Assembly (NCBI GenBank): GCA_019038625.1
Contig: JAHOYU010000012.1
Coordinates: 1-41,670 of the forward strand
DNA: 41,670 nt
Source: Candidatus Latescibacterota bacterium
GTDB taxonomy: Bacteria > Krumholzibacteriota > Krumholzibacteriia > Krumholzibacteriales > Krumholzibacteriaceae
Direction: 5' to 3'
Made by a program: the position numbers and the translations under genes. The first letter of the stretch is position 1. Every line of letters begins with the position of its first letter. This document shows positions 24,617 to 33,203 of this stretch, piece after piece. The notes beneath the pieces are model-generated. The model made no database searches and was not told the origin of the DNA. It saw only the letters and a list, made by a program, of their open reading frames with translations.

Positions 24617-27007
24617 TCATCGGAGCAGAACGGCTTTTCTGCTGATCTTCGAGTCAGGTGTCCTGAGGATGTAGAAGTAGACTCCGCTCGACAGGTTTTC
24701 CGGCTGCCAGGGCACTGAATGGGGCCCGGATTCCATCTCGCGGTCCAGGATGGTCTCGACCATGCGTCCAGCAGCATCATAGACGGTCAGGCTGACCCTG
24801 CCCGAGGCTGGAAGGGAGAAGCTGATCGTCGTCACCGGGTTAAAAGGATTCGGCTGGTTCTGCCCGAGGGTCAATGGGGATGGAGTGGTGACAGAGGAAG
24901 TCGATTCGACCACATCGATGGTAGATCTGTACATCAGCCTGTCATGAGCAGTCACTGTCAGAATCAAAGAATCGATTTCCGCGCCCAGCGGACCGCCAGT
25001 CGGAATGATGAGCCTGCCGGCTTCATCAGAGAAGGAGACACCGACACAATCGTTGCCGTCATATAAAGAAGCAAGGGCACCCGGGATATCTGTTTCGGCG
25101 ACCAGGAACAGTTCGTCCCTCCCTGTTTCTGCCGGATGGGTCACAGGGAGCGTGGATGGTGTCGAAGTCCAGCCGTCCATGGCCGGGTCACCGAGAAGGT
25201 TGAGACAGTAGTAGCACCAGCGGTGTGCTCCCGGCTCGTATTCATCAGGAAGGTCTACGAACGGCGCGGTCTCATCTTTAGCTCTCCCCAGGGCATCTCC
25301 GAGCATCGAAATGCCCTCGGCAAAGATTGCGTCGAAGAATTCTCTCTGAAAGTGGTGGGAGGGTCCGTTTGTCGTCCCCTCTGTAAACCATCCGTATCTT
25401 GAATGGCAGAGCAGGGCAGAGGCATATGTATCGATAGTGACCATAGTCTCACATATGCAGTCATCGGCGTCGAAAGCGCCTGCGTAACAGCCATAAGTGT
25501 AGACGATGGGGAAATTCGTCGAGATACCGTCATTGGTAAAATTGGATGTGTTGACATCGCCGACGCCCAGCCGCATCGCGTAGTATGTGTTTGAATGTCC
25601 CGCGTGGCTCAGCCAGCCTGTTCCAGCGTTTACAGCCGCGTAAAGCATAGCCGCGGACCAGCTCCCAAGGTCCCGGTCATAATATCGCGTGATATCGAAG
25701 CCTTCAGGGATGCCGTTGGTAGTGAATCCCCAGGTGCCGCATTCGCCGACCAGCTGGTCCATCTCGTCTCCGCCCCAGGTCAGAGGGCTCGAATATAGAT
25801 GCTCGCCGAGCAACAGCGACTTTTCCAGATCGCCAGTGACCGGCGATTCCTGATACATGACGACCTTGTTTATAAATGCGGCGGCCTCGGCCGGAGAATC
25901 GACCGGCGCCCTGCCTACAGAGATCTCCTGGTAGAGGTCGTCCTCGCCGGGCTCGCCCCACAGGGCATCCCCGTCTGTGTTCCAGTCGCCGTCGAGTGCG
26001 GCGAAGTAAATATCGGAGGGTATATTTCCGTCCTCATATAGAGAGGAAGATTGAACGGCACAGTACAGGCCTCTGAACGGCACGCTCGCGACTCCCCCCG
26101 GGTCGCCGTCGCCGGCAAGGAGAAGGTATCCTATGCCCTGTGTCATGTACTGGTCTATTACAGCGGAACGGATCTTTTCAGCGGTATCGCTGCCAGTCCA
26201 CCCCGCGTCTATATCTTCGACGGTCATTATACTGGTCCGAATCCCACGCTTCTCATAATGATCTCTAAGCGGAGTAAACTCGCCGGCCATCGAAGCTGTT
26301 GAGATGATCAGATAATCATATCCTGTGCCGGCAGCGATCGAACCACCTCTGGCATCAGTCATGGGGACGGCTGACGGGTTATCGACCAGGCTTGTCAGTC
26401 TGTCCCTGGTGATTTTATCCCACCTGATGAACCGCAATGCTTTCGCCGCCGCTGCTCCAGGGGCCGTCTCTATTACGATCTCGACTTCGCTGTACCAGCC
26501 AGCCTCAGACGTAGCGGGATTGTACGATACAGGTGAGAAACAGCCCGTGGCGATCGCATGACCCCTGAGGAAATGTGTTCTGAAATCGCTATCGGCTGGA
26601 TCAGTCATCCTGTCGATCAGGTATGCCTCCTGCAAGAACAGAAATCCGTTGTTTCGTCCATCGTCGGCAGGATCCGATCCGGGCCGGACATACTGCCTTG
26701 GATGAAGTCGGATCGATTCCGATATCGGTCTCCAACCCTTCCTTATGATTTTCGAAGCTATTGCTTCTTCGCCCTCGGGGAGGAGGATCCGCACTCCGTG
26801 GAACGGGAATTCCGGCTCACCAGGTTTTCCTGCCTGGATAACGCCGGGAAAGAATATTCTCTGAAAGCCATTTCCGGCGCTTTCGATAACGGGATCTTCG
26901 AAATGACAGACCAGTCGGACTTCACCGGCGTTGACTTTAGCATGAAGGAACAGGCCTGAGGAGGCGACAATCAGCACCAGAGATGTGGCAAGAGATGATA
27001 GTTTCAT
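24617..27007 (-). CDS. C25 (gingipain-like) secreted cysteine protease with C-terminal sorting domain
   Basis: The 796-residue protein has a signal peptide, a propeptide-like N-terminal domain (to about residue 230) and a C25 catalytic domain with probable dyad His471 in LSHAGHSN and Cys507 in YTYGCYAGAFD; the 36-residue spacing resembles that of gingipains. The last 80 residues begin with QNQPNPFNPVTTISFSLP and continue as a FlgD-like Ig sandwich (SLTVYDAAGRMV, SSGVYFYIL), ending KAVLLR. This tail is the type found on proteins exported by type IX secretion or its relatives. The ATG at 27007 lacks a ribosome site and lies seven bases after a perfect TATAAT, so the mRNA may be leaderless. No T9SS core gene is visible. 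Confidence 0.92.
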   Translation of the reverse strand: MKLSSLATSLVLIVASSGLFLHAKVNAGEVRLVCHFEDPVIESAGNGFQRIFFPGVIQAGKPGEPEFPFHGVRILLPEGEEAIASKIIRKGWRPISESIRLHPRQYVRPGSDPADDGRNNGFLFLQEAYLIDRMTDPADSDFRTHFLRGHAIATGCFSPVSYNPATSEAGWYSEVEIVIETAPGAAAAKALRFIRWDKITRDRLTSLVDNPSAVPMTDARGGSIAAGTGYDYLIISTASMAGEFTPLRDHYEKRGIRTSIMTVEDIDAGWTGSDTAEKIRSAVIDQYMTQGIGYLLLAGDGDPGGVASVPFRGLYCAVQSSSLYEDGNIPSDIYFAALDGDWNTDGDALWGEPGEDDLYQEISVGRAPVDSPAEAAAFINKVVMYQESPVTGDLEKSLLLGEHLYSSPLTWGGDEMDQLVGECGTWGFTTNGIPEGFDITRYYDRDLGSWSAAMLYAAVNAGTGWLSHAGHSNTYYAMRLGVGDVNTSNFTNDGISTNFPIVYTYGCYAGAFDADDCICETMVTIDTYASALLCHSRYGWFTEGTTNGPSHHFQREFFDAIFAEGISMLGDALGRAKDETAPFVDLPDEYEPGAHRWCYYCLNLLGDPAMDGWTSTPSTLPVTHPAETGRDELFLVAETDIPGALASLYDGNDCVGVSFSDEAGRLIIPTGGPLGAEIDSLILTVTAHDRLMYRSTIDVVESTSSVTTPSPLTLGQNQPNPFNPVTTISFSLPASGRVSLTVYDAAGRMVETILDREMESGPHSVPWQPENLSSGVYFYILRTPDSKISRKAVLLR

Positions 27008-27014
27008 GAAAACG

Positions 27015-27020
27015 ATTATA
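27015..27020 (-). promoter_or_regulatory. -10 element of the C25 protease gene
   Basis: The minus strand reads TATAAT, seven bases before the ATG at 27007. A poor -35 (TGGCAA) lies 17 bases upstream. Start of transcription would fall at or next to the start codon. Confidence 0.45.
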
Positions 27021-27159
27021 TCACATGTGACCGGTCTTTGCCAGAGAAGCCGATTCTATCCCCGGCATTATTGAAAATAAGTAGATGAAAGATCCAGCAT
27101 GGGCTATTATGCCCGGGTCAAGTCATATGGGCAAAACAGAATGACGGAGGAAAAGGTTG

Positions 27160-28527
27160 ATGAAGGCTTCAGAGAGCAGGTCCGGCGTTGGTTCCGCCCC
27201 CCACGGGGCATCGAAATGGTATCTCGTACTGGCCATCGTGGCCATTCTGCAGAGCACATTTCCATCGGGCTCGATGGCAGATGAAGGCAGTGCATTTAAG
27301 TGGGGTTTCAAGGAGCGAGTGAGGCAGGCCTACCTTCTGAACGGATTCGATCTATCAGACGATATCGATGCCGACAGAAATTATATCAGGGTCCGTTCAC
27401 AGCTATGGGCCAGCTGGGCGCCTCGCGATGGCTGGAAGATCCATGCCGGGCTTAACAACGAACACAGGCACTGGTTCAAGTCGGAAAAAGGGCTCCAGGA
27501 CGAGGACTTCGAGATCGATGAGCTGATAGTCGAGAACTTCTATCTGTCTGCCGAAAAGATCGGTGGTTCTCCCTTCAGCATAGTGGTGGGAAGGCAGGAT
27601 ATCGCGTACGGTGAAGGTTTTCTGATGATGGACGGCGGCCCTCTCGATGGTTCACGGACCAGGTATTTTGATGCTGTGAGAGTAAAAGCGGAAAGAGGCC
27701 CCAGATCTATAGAGGCTCATTTTATCACCGATTCTTTCTGGGACAAACATATGCCGGTCGTAAATCCGCTCTACAAGAAACTTATCGAATATAACGAAAC
27801 GGGTGCGGGAGTCTATTACATAGACGAATCGTTAGAAGGGAATAAGCTGGAAGGCTACTACTTCTATAAGAATGAAAAAGATGAGGATGATCTGATCCCC
27901 GAAAGTGATATCCATACTTTCGGAAGCAGGGTGACTGGGAAATATGGCGATCATCTGGATTACGCGGCCGAACTGGCTTATCAGGTGGGGGACAGGGGTG
28001 AGTCGGCGCGCAAGGGCCTCGGAGGGATCGCCAGCGCCACCTGGTCGTTCGATGTAAGGATGGACCCATCGGTGAAGGCGGGGTTCGTATATATGTCGGG
28101 AGACGATCCGTCGACCGATGATTTCGAGGGCTGGAACCCCCTTTACAGCAGATTCCCAAAATGGAGCGAGATGTATATCTACACTCTTGCCGCCACAGAG
28201 AGAGGCGCGGCTTACTGGGAAAATCTCATCATCTATCACCTGAATTTTGTGATAAAACCAGTCGATGATATCACTGTCGAGACCATATTCTGTCTTCTGA
28301 TGGCGCCGCAGGGAGATCTGGCTACCGATCCGGGACTCCTTACCCCAGACCCGATATTTGGAACGGGAGATAGCAGGGGTGTCGTATCGAAGGTGAAGTT
28401 GAGTTGGAGATTAAAGAAATGTTTATCCGGGCATCTGCTGTGGGAGAGGTTTGTTCCTGGCGATTACTATTTCGACGGCGCAGACACAGCGCATTTCCTC
28501 AGGTGCGAGTTGATGTTCGAATATTGA
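27160..28527 (+). CDS. Alginate-export-like outer-membrane beta-barrel protein
   Basis: The product of about 455 residues has an N-terminal export signal (hydrophobic segment about residues 21-37, cleavage near SMADEG) and then alternating aromatic beta-strands ending in the outer-membrane signal ELMFEY. The segment RQDIAYGEGFLMMDGG followed by a FDAVRV strand resembles the alginate-export/AlgE-type porin family (PF13372-like). In this family the barrel lets anionic solutes or polymers pass; the substrate here is unknown. Starts at ATG 27160 or TTG 27157 fit the GGAGG at 27146-27150 equally. It lies directly before a symporter operon on the same strand, so it could be the outer-membrane part of one uptake route (inference). 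Confidence 0.75.
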   Translation: MKASESRSGVGSAPHGASKWYLVLAIVAILQSTFPSGSMADEGSAFKWGFKERVRQAYLLNGFDLSDDIDADRNYIRVRSQLWASWAPRDGWKIHAGLNNEHRHWFKSEKGLQDEDFEIDELIVENFYLSAEKIGGSPFSIVVGRQDIAYGEGFLMMDGGPLDGSRTRYFDAVRVKAERGPRSIEAHFITDSFWDKHMPVVNPLYKKLIEYNETGAGVYYIDESLEGNKLEGYYFYKNEKDEDDLIPESDIHTFGSRVTGKYGDHLDYAAELAYQVGDRGESARKGLGGIASATWSFDVRMDPSVKAGFVYMSGDDPSTDDFEGWNPLYSRFPKWSEMYIYTLAATERGAAYWENLIIYHLNFVIKPVDDITVETIFCLLMAPQGDLATDPGLLTPDPIFGTGDSRGVVSKVKLSWRLKKCLSGHLLWERFVPGDYYFDGADTAHFLRCELMFEY

Positions 28528-28573
28528 GGTAAACAGGGCAGGAGACCGGAAGTCTGAAGAAAGGTGGTTGAGA

Positions 28574-28717
28574 ATGGGTCCTTTTAATATGCCGTGGCTG
28601 ACATTTTCGGCATTCATAGTCATCGATATAAGCATCCTTGCCGCAATCATCTGGGCGGTATGGGATATCATGAAGGATCCTGAAAAGGGCGGGGAGAATG
28701 GGGAGGGACGACGATGA
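28574..28717 (+). CDS. 47-residue single-helix membrane peptide, symporter accessory subunit
   Basis: A short gene starts at ATG 28574 (AGGTGG seven bases upstream). It encodes MGPFNMPWLTFSAF, a hydrophobic helix (about residues 8-29, with WAVWDIM at its end) and a charged tail rich in Lys, Glu, Gly and Arg. Its stop overlaps the symporter start in an ATGA, so translation is coupled. Small membrane proteins encoded just before SSS-family symporters are known (for example the TIGR03647/DUF4212 small subunit and the DUF997 partner of PanF); this one is shorter and I cannot place it in those families. A stabilising or regulatory subunit role is inferred. Confidence 0.75.
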   Translation: MGPFNMPWLTFSAFIVIDISILAAIIWAVWDIMKDPEKGGENGEGRR

Positions 28718-30153
28718 GTCTGCTGGCAGCCTGTATAGTGGTATTGATACTTTATGTCGGAGTCCTGGTCGGAATCGGGGTCTGGAGCAGTCGGAAGACT
28801 GCCACGGCGGAAGATTTCATTATCGGCGGGAGGAAGGTCGGGCCATGGGTGACCGCCCTTTCATTCATAGCAGTTTATTTCAGTTCGGTGCTGATCATCG
28901 GTGGCGGTGCGTTCGGATACAAGTTCGGAATGGGAACGGTCTGGATAGGCGCGATAAACGTCCTCGTCGGATGCACACTATGCTGGATAGTCCTCGGTCG
29001 CCGGGTCAGGCGCTTCACAGAGAGGATGGGCGTCAACACCATCTCCGGCTTCTTTTCGAAAAGATATAATTCGCCCGAGGCCGGAGTATTCTCGGCTCTC
29101 ATCATCTTTATCTTTCTTATCATCTATAATGTCAGTGTCGTCAAGGGTATGGCTCATTCATTCGAAGTCCTGATGGGGCTTCCCTACTGGGGCGGAGTAC
29201 TCATCTCAGGGATCGTCATCATCTTCTATGTTGTGCTGGGTGGATACCAGGCGGTCGTCTGGACCGGATTGATCCAGGCCTGGGTGATGATATTCAGCCT
29301 TCTCTTACTGACATTTCGGACCCTGAACGCTGTTGGAGGCCTGAGCGAAGGAATGCGAAGACTGGCCGAGATCGGTCCGGGGTATGTAAATACTCCCGGT
29401 GAATGGGGATGGGCGGGGTTGATCAGTTTCTGCCTCGTAGTCAGTCTCGGAGTATGGGGTATGCCACAGTTGCTAATCAGGTTCTACTCGATCAAGGACG
29501 CGAAGACATTCCGGCTCGGGACCGTGATAGTCACCGTAGGCGCTGCGATCGCTGTTCTTCCATATCTTAACGGCGCACTTTCGAGGTTGCTCATTCCCGA
29601 CCTTCAGAATGCCGACCTTGCGATTCCCTCTCTGTCCCGGATCGTCCTTTCTCCCTGGGGAGCGGCTATACTTCTTGCCGGGGTAGTGGCGGCCGGGATG
29701 TCGACATTCGCAGGGGTCCTCATAATCATATCGAGTTCCCTTGTGCGGGACGTCTATATCAACGGGATGAAGAAGGTGATGACCGGTAAGCAGGAGATCC
29801 TTGCAAACAGGGTCATAAGTGGTGCGGTTGGTGTCATAGCCCTCCTGATAGCTCTGAAGCCGCCAGCCCTGATCCTTGTCCTCACCGGATTTTCATGGGC
29901 CGTCATCGCTTCGACCAACCTGTGGCCTCTTCTCCTGGGTCTGTACTGGAAGGGAGCCAGCAGGGCCGGAGCCTTCGCATCGATGCTGGCCGGCACGGCT
30001 ACAGCCATTATCTGGACCTGGCTGGGCAAGCCTTTCGGGATCCACGGGTTTATCACGGGGACAGCCGTATCATTGATAGTCATCGTAGTGGTCAGCCTTG
30101 TGAAGAGGGCTTCATACCCTGAGGGCCATATAGAGGAGATATACGGGGACTAG
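28714..30153 (+). CDS. Sodium:solute symporter (SSS/SLC5 family)
   Basis: The 479-residue protein has about 13 membrane helices with the LeuT-like fold of the SSS family, using the sodium gradient for uptake. Family landmarks are EDFIIGGRKVGPWVTALS near the first helices, GGYQAVVWTGLIQA, GMPQLLIRFYSIKDAK and AAGMSTFAGVLIIISSSL-VRDVY. The overall plan resembles PutP/PanF-type carriers, which take up proline, pantothenate or other small organic acids; the substrate cannot be read from the sequence. The start ATG 28714 overlaps the small membrane peptide gene in ATGA. The AbgT-family gene follows after 112 bases. Confidence 0.92.
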   Translation: MSLLAACIVVLILYVGVLVGIGVWSSRKTATAEDFIIGGRKVGPWVTALSFIAVYFSSVLIIGGGAFGYKFGMGTVWIGAINVLVGCTLCWIVLGRRVRRFTERMGVNTISGFFSKRYNSPEAGVFSALIIFIFLIIYNVSVVKGMAHSFEVLMGLPYWGGVLISGIVIIFYVVLGGYQAVVWTGLIQAWVMIFSLLLLTFRTLNAVGGLSEGMRRLAEIGPGYVNTPGEWGWAGLISFCLVVSLGVWGMPQLLIRFYSIKDAKTFRLGTVIVTVGAAIAVLPYLNGALSRLLIPDLQNADLAIPSLSRIVLSPWGAAILLAGVVAAGMSTFAGVLIIISSSLVRDVYINGMKKVMTGKQEILANRVISGAVGVIALLIALKPPALILVLTGFSWAVIASTNLWPLLLGLYWKGASRAGAFASMLAGTATAIIWTWLGKPFGIHGFITGTAVSLIVIVVVSLVKRASYPEGHIEEIYGD

Positions 30154-30265
30154 GATATACGTTCCGAACCATATCGACAGGATTGAAAAAACAGATCCAC
30201 TCTCGAAGGATTGACAGAAATAATTTTCTGGATTTCTGAACGCACGTACTATAGATTGTAGCACT

Positions 30266-31987
30266 ATGGAAAAATTTCTTACGTGGGTTGAAAAAACAGG
30301 AAACAAATTACCGCATCCTTTCTGGATGTTCGTCTATATGGGTGTCCTGGTCCTGGTCCTGTCACTTATACTGGGGCTAATGGGTGTCTCTGTGGTCCAC
30401 CCCGTGACCAATGAGACCATAATAGCGAAAAATCTGATATCTGAACATGGCCTTCAGATGTTTGTTCTCGAGATGGTTACGAATTTCTCTCACTTTGCTC
30501 CACTCGGCCTTGTCCTGGTGATGTTGATGGGTGTCTCTCTGTCACTTCATTCCGGGCTCATGGAAACGGCGCTGGCCCGAATGACGCGGGTCCCTGAATT
30601 TCTCATATTGCCTATGATCGTGGTCACAGGGATTATGGGCAACCTAGGCTCTGACGCAGGGATCGTCGTGGTGCCTCCACTTGCCGCTGTGGCTTTCAAA
30701 AAGATGGGAAAGAGCCCTTTGGCCGGGATCATTCTTGCCTACGCCTCCTGTACGGCAGGTTTCACAGCCACATTGATTCCCAGAGGTACAGATGTGCTGA
30801 TGGCCGGCTTTACCAACTCGGCACTCGATGATCCGAACATGCACGTGGGTGCCTCGGCAAACCTGTATTTCATGATCGCCTCTGTTTTTGTTCTTGCGGG
30901 AGTAATGACCTGGGTCGCCAAACGATTTACACTTCCAGTCTGTGATGTCGTTACTGAGGATTCAGTTATCGACAATGCTGAGCCAGGGGAAAAAGAAAAA
31001 AAGGGAATGAAGTGGGCGATGGTAGCGTTGGCTCTTTATCTGGTGCTTGCCTTCATGACAGTGCTGCCTGAAAATGGGCCTCTTCGCTACGATATTTCCA
31101 GGATCCAGACAGTGAACTTCGAGAAAATGCCTGAGAATGGGGAAGTTCAGAAATTGTCCGGTAAAACGGCTTATGTTCTCGATGGGGAAACGAAAAAATT
31201 TGCCGTTGTTCAGGGCGACCAGAAACTATTCCTGGCTGATTCAGACCTGAACAATAAAAGAGAGGGTGCAAAGGTTCGCATCTATCTTCCGGAAGGTGAG
31301 ACGGCCCTGTCCAGTGTTTGCTATATAGAGATCATGCCCCCCGTGATGCGAGGCCCGTTCTTCAAGGGACTCGTGGTAATTCTCTTCTTCTTCTTTGCTG
31401 TTCCCGGCGTGGTCTATGGTGTGATAGTCGGTAAGATCAAGAGCCTTTCCGATATTCCATCCATGATGGTTAAGAGTGTAAAAGGTATATCCGGTCTTGT
31501 CGTCCTGGTATTGGTCATCTCTCAGTTCGTGGCATTCTTTCAATGGTCCAATCTCGACCAGCTGATAGCGATCTCTGGAGCCAATCTACTCAACAAACTG
31601 GCATTTCAGGGCCCCATATTGTTCATTGTCACTATCCTGATAGTCATGGTCATGAATCTTTTCCTCGGGTCCAGTTCAGCAAAATGGGCGATGCTGGCCC
31701 CTATCCTTGTTCCCATGTTTCTGTTGCTGAAGACTTCGGTCTCACCGGCGCTCACCCAGCTCATATACAGGATCGGGGACTCTACCACGAACGGTATCTC
31801 CCCTCTTTATCCTTATTTCCCGCTTGCTCTCGGCTGGGTAAAGGAATACAGGAAAGACGCCGGTATCGGAACATTGATACGGCTTCTCATGCCCTACGCT
31901 ATATTCACCGGGATCGCGTGGGTCGCGTTACTGCTCCTCTGGTACTTCCTGGGCATACCTATCGGCCCCGGAGAACCAATCAGGTAA
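30266..31987 (+). CDS. AbgT-family transporter with an extra ~80-residue domain
   Basis: AbgT-family proteins carry p-aminobenzoyl-glutamate (AbgT) or export sulfonamides (MtrF, YdaH) and work as dimers in the inner membrane. Signatures are present throughout: the N-terminal WVEKTGNKLPHPFWMF, GNLGSDAGIVVVPPLAA, ASCTAGFTATLIPRGTDVL and the C-terminal RIGDSTTNGISPLYPYFPL. The family is normally about 510 residues; this protein has 573. The surplus is a soluble, beta-looking insert at about residues 276-357 (with YVLDGETKKFAVVQGDQKL), between LPENGPLR and FKGLVVILFFFF, where other members have a short loop. There is no clear ribosome site. It ends one base from the convergent GT-C gene. Confidence 0.92.
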   Translation: MEKFLTWVEKTGNKLPHPFWMFVYMGVLVLVLSLILGLMGVSVVHPVTNETIIAKNLISEHGLQMFVLEMVTNFSHFAPLGLVLVMLMGVSLSLHSGLMETALARMTRVPEFLILPMIVVTGIMGNLGSDAGIVVVPPLAAVAFKKMGKSPLAGIILAYASCTAGFTATLIPRGTDVLMAGFTNSALDDPNMHVGASANLYFMIASVFVLAGVMTWVAKRFTLPVCDVVTEDSVIDNAEPGEKEKKGMKWAMVALALYLVLAFMTVLPENGPLRYDISRIQTVNFEKMPENGEVQKLSGKTAYVLDGETKKFAVVQGDQKLFLADSDLNNKREGAKVRIYLPEGETALSSVCYIEIMPPVMRGPFFKGLVVILFFFFAVPGVVYGVIVGKIKSLSDIPSMMVKSVKGISGLVVLVLVISQFVAFFQWSNLDQLIAISGANLLNKLAFQGPILFIVTILIVMVMNLFLGSSSAKWAMLAPILVPMFLLLKTSVSPALTQLIYRIGDSTTNGISPLYPYFPLALGWVKEYRKDAGIGTLIRLLMPYAIFTGIAWVALLLLWYFLGIPIGPGEPIR

Positions 31988-31988
31988 G

Positions 31989-33197
31989 TCAGTCATCTCG
32001 CGGAGAATCCTTCAATCTATCAGGTATACTGCGGAAATATTCGACAAGTATTGTCGGGATCCTTTTCATGGATGCGAGCAATTCCTCTTTCGGCTTCTCT
32101 CTCAATATCAGGATTTTTTCTCCTGCTCCCCTGCACCATGCGATGAGGACCAGTGACGCGAATGGGATCAGCAGGAGTTCAAGGGGCAACCTGTATCTCA
32201 GGTCGAATTCGGTGAGCAGGATCGCCATCAGGATATAGCCGGCTGTAGATATTACCGGGATGAGATCTTTTCGCCTCGTCCGCGTTATCAGACCGAGCAT
32301 GCCAAGCAGCATTATCGCTGTATATGAATATGCTGCCGAATACCTCATGTTCTGCCTTGCTTGATCGATCCCGACGATATCTCCCTTCCAGCCCTTTGTG
32401 AAGACGCGAGTGACCCCGTCGTACAGGTCGTCGACGATCTCCCAACCTGTCTCATCATAATAAAATTTATCCGTGTTAAGGGCGTAACCAGCGCTTCTGT
32501 AGAGAGGGATGGGTTTTCCGACTACCAGAGAGTTACGGATCGCCCATGGCAGTAGAAGTAATATCAACACGACGACAAATGTGAACCTTTTTTTGATAGT
32601 GACGAGTATGCCCGGTGCCAGGTACAGAAGAATGGGGTGAATGAGTGCCGCGATGGACAGGGTTATTGCTGCCCAGACAGCTTTTTTTCTGGAAGCCGGC
32701 ATTGTGACAAGGATGGCAAAAAGAACAGCGGTCATGAGGAGGCCCGGTGAATCGGGGAATGTCTTCATATTGTAAAGGATGAAAGGAGTGTACACAGAAC
32801 TTATTGCTGCTGCGATAAGACCGTTCGCCTTGCCTCCGAGGGCCCGGCCGATGACGAAGAGGGGAAAGACAACCAGTGCGGACAATATCCCCTGGACGAT
32901 CGATACGGCTGTCATATTGCCGCTGCCGAAGACTGCATAAATGAATCTGAGGAAAAGTATATAGAGCGGAGGCTGGTAACTTTTAAATCCACCTTCGAGC
33001 GCGACGCTGCTGAGTCTTCCTGAATCGTCGGGAAAAGGTATGATCTCATAGTTGAGAGCAAAGAAGGTATGAACCGTCACAGACAGCGCGAAAAGAACGA
33101 TCAATGTCAGCAATACTCTGGCACCGGGCCAGAACGGGAATCCTTTATCGGTTGTCGCAGTGTCGATATTCATTCCCTTGTCCACTTCCGGTTTCAT
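31989..33197 (-). CDS. GT-C type membrane glycosyltransferase-like protein (second of a tandem pair)
   Basis: The 402-residue protein has about ten hydrophobic helices and a first extracytoplasmic loop with PFPDDSGRLSSVAL, the place where GT39/ArnT-like transferases hold their acidic catalytic pair. The FTKGWKGD motif and the LRYRLPLELLLIPFA segment near the end are shared with its neighbour, so the two are tandem paralogues. Such proteins move sugars from polyprenyl phosphate donors to proteins, lipids or glycans; the acceptor is unknown. The start ATG 33197 (AAGGA four bases upstream) is six bases after the neighbour's stop. An ATG at 33173 with AAGGGA is an alternative. It converges with the AbgT-family gene. 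Confidence 0.75.
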   Translation of the reverse strand: MKPEVDKGMNIDTATTDKGFPFWPGARVLLTLIVLFALSVTVHTFFALNYEIIPFPDDSGRLSSVALEGGFKSYQPPLYILFLRFIYAVFGSGNMTAVSIVQGILSALVVFPLFVIGRALGGKANGLIAAAISSVYTPFILYNMKTFPDSPGLLMTAVLFAILVTMPASRKKAVWAAITLSIAALIHPILLYLAPGILVTIKKRFTFVVVLILLLLPWAIRNSLVVGKPIPLYRSAGYALNTDKFYYDETGWEIVDDLYDGVTRVFTKGWKGDIVGIDQARQNMRYSAAYSYTAIMLLGMLGLITRTRRKDLIPVISTAGYILMAILLTEFDLRYRLPLELLLIPFASLVLIAWCRGAGEKILILREKPKEELLASMKRIPTILVEYFRSIPDRLKDSPRDD

Positions 33198-33203
33198 TTG
33201 TCC

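Noticed and set aside
30211-30216. Perfect TTGACA upstream of the AbgT-family gene as a promoter
   Set aside because: No acceptable -10 element lies 16-18 bases downstream, so a promoter could not be supported.
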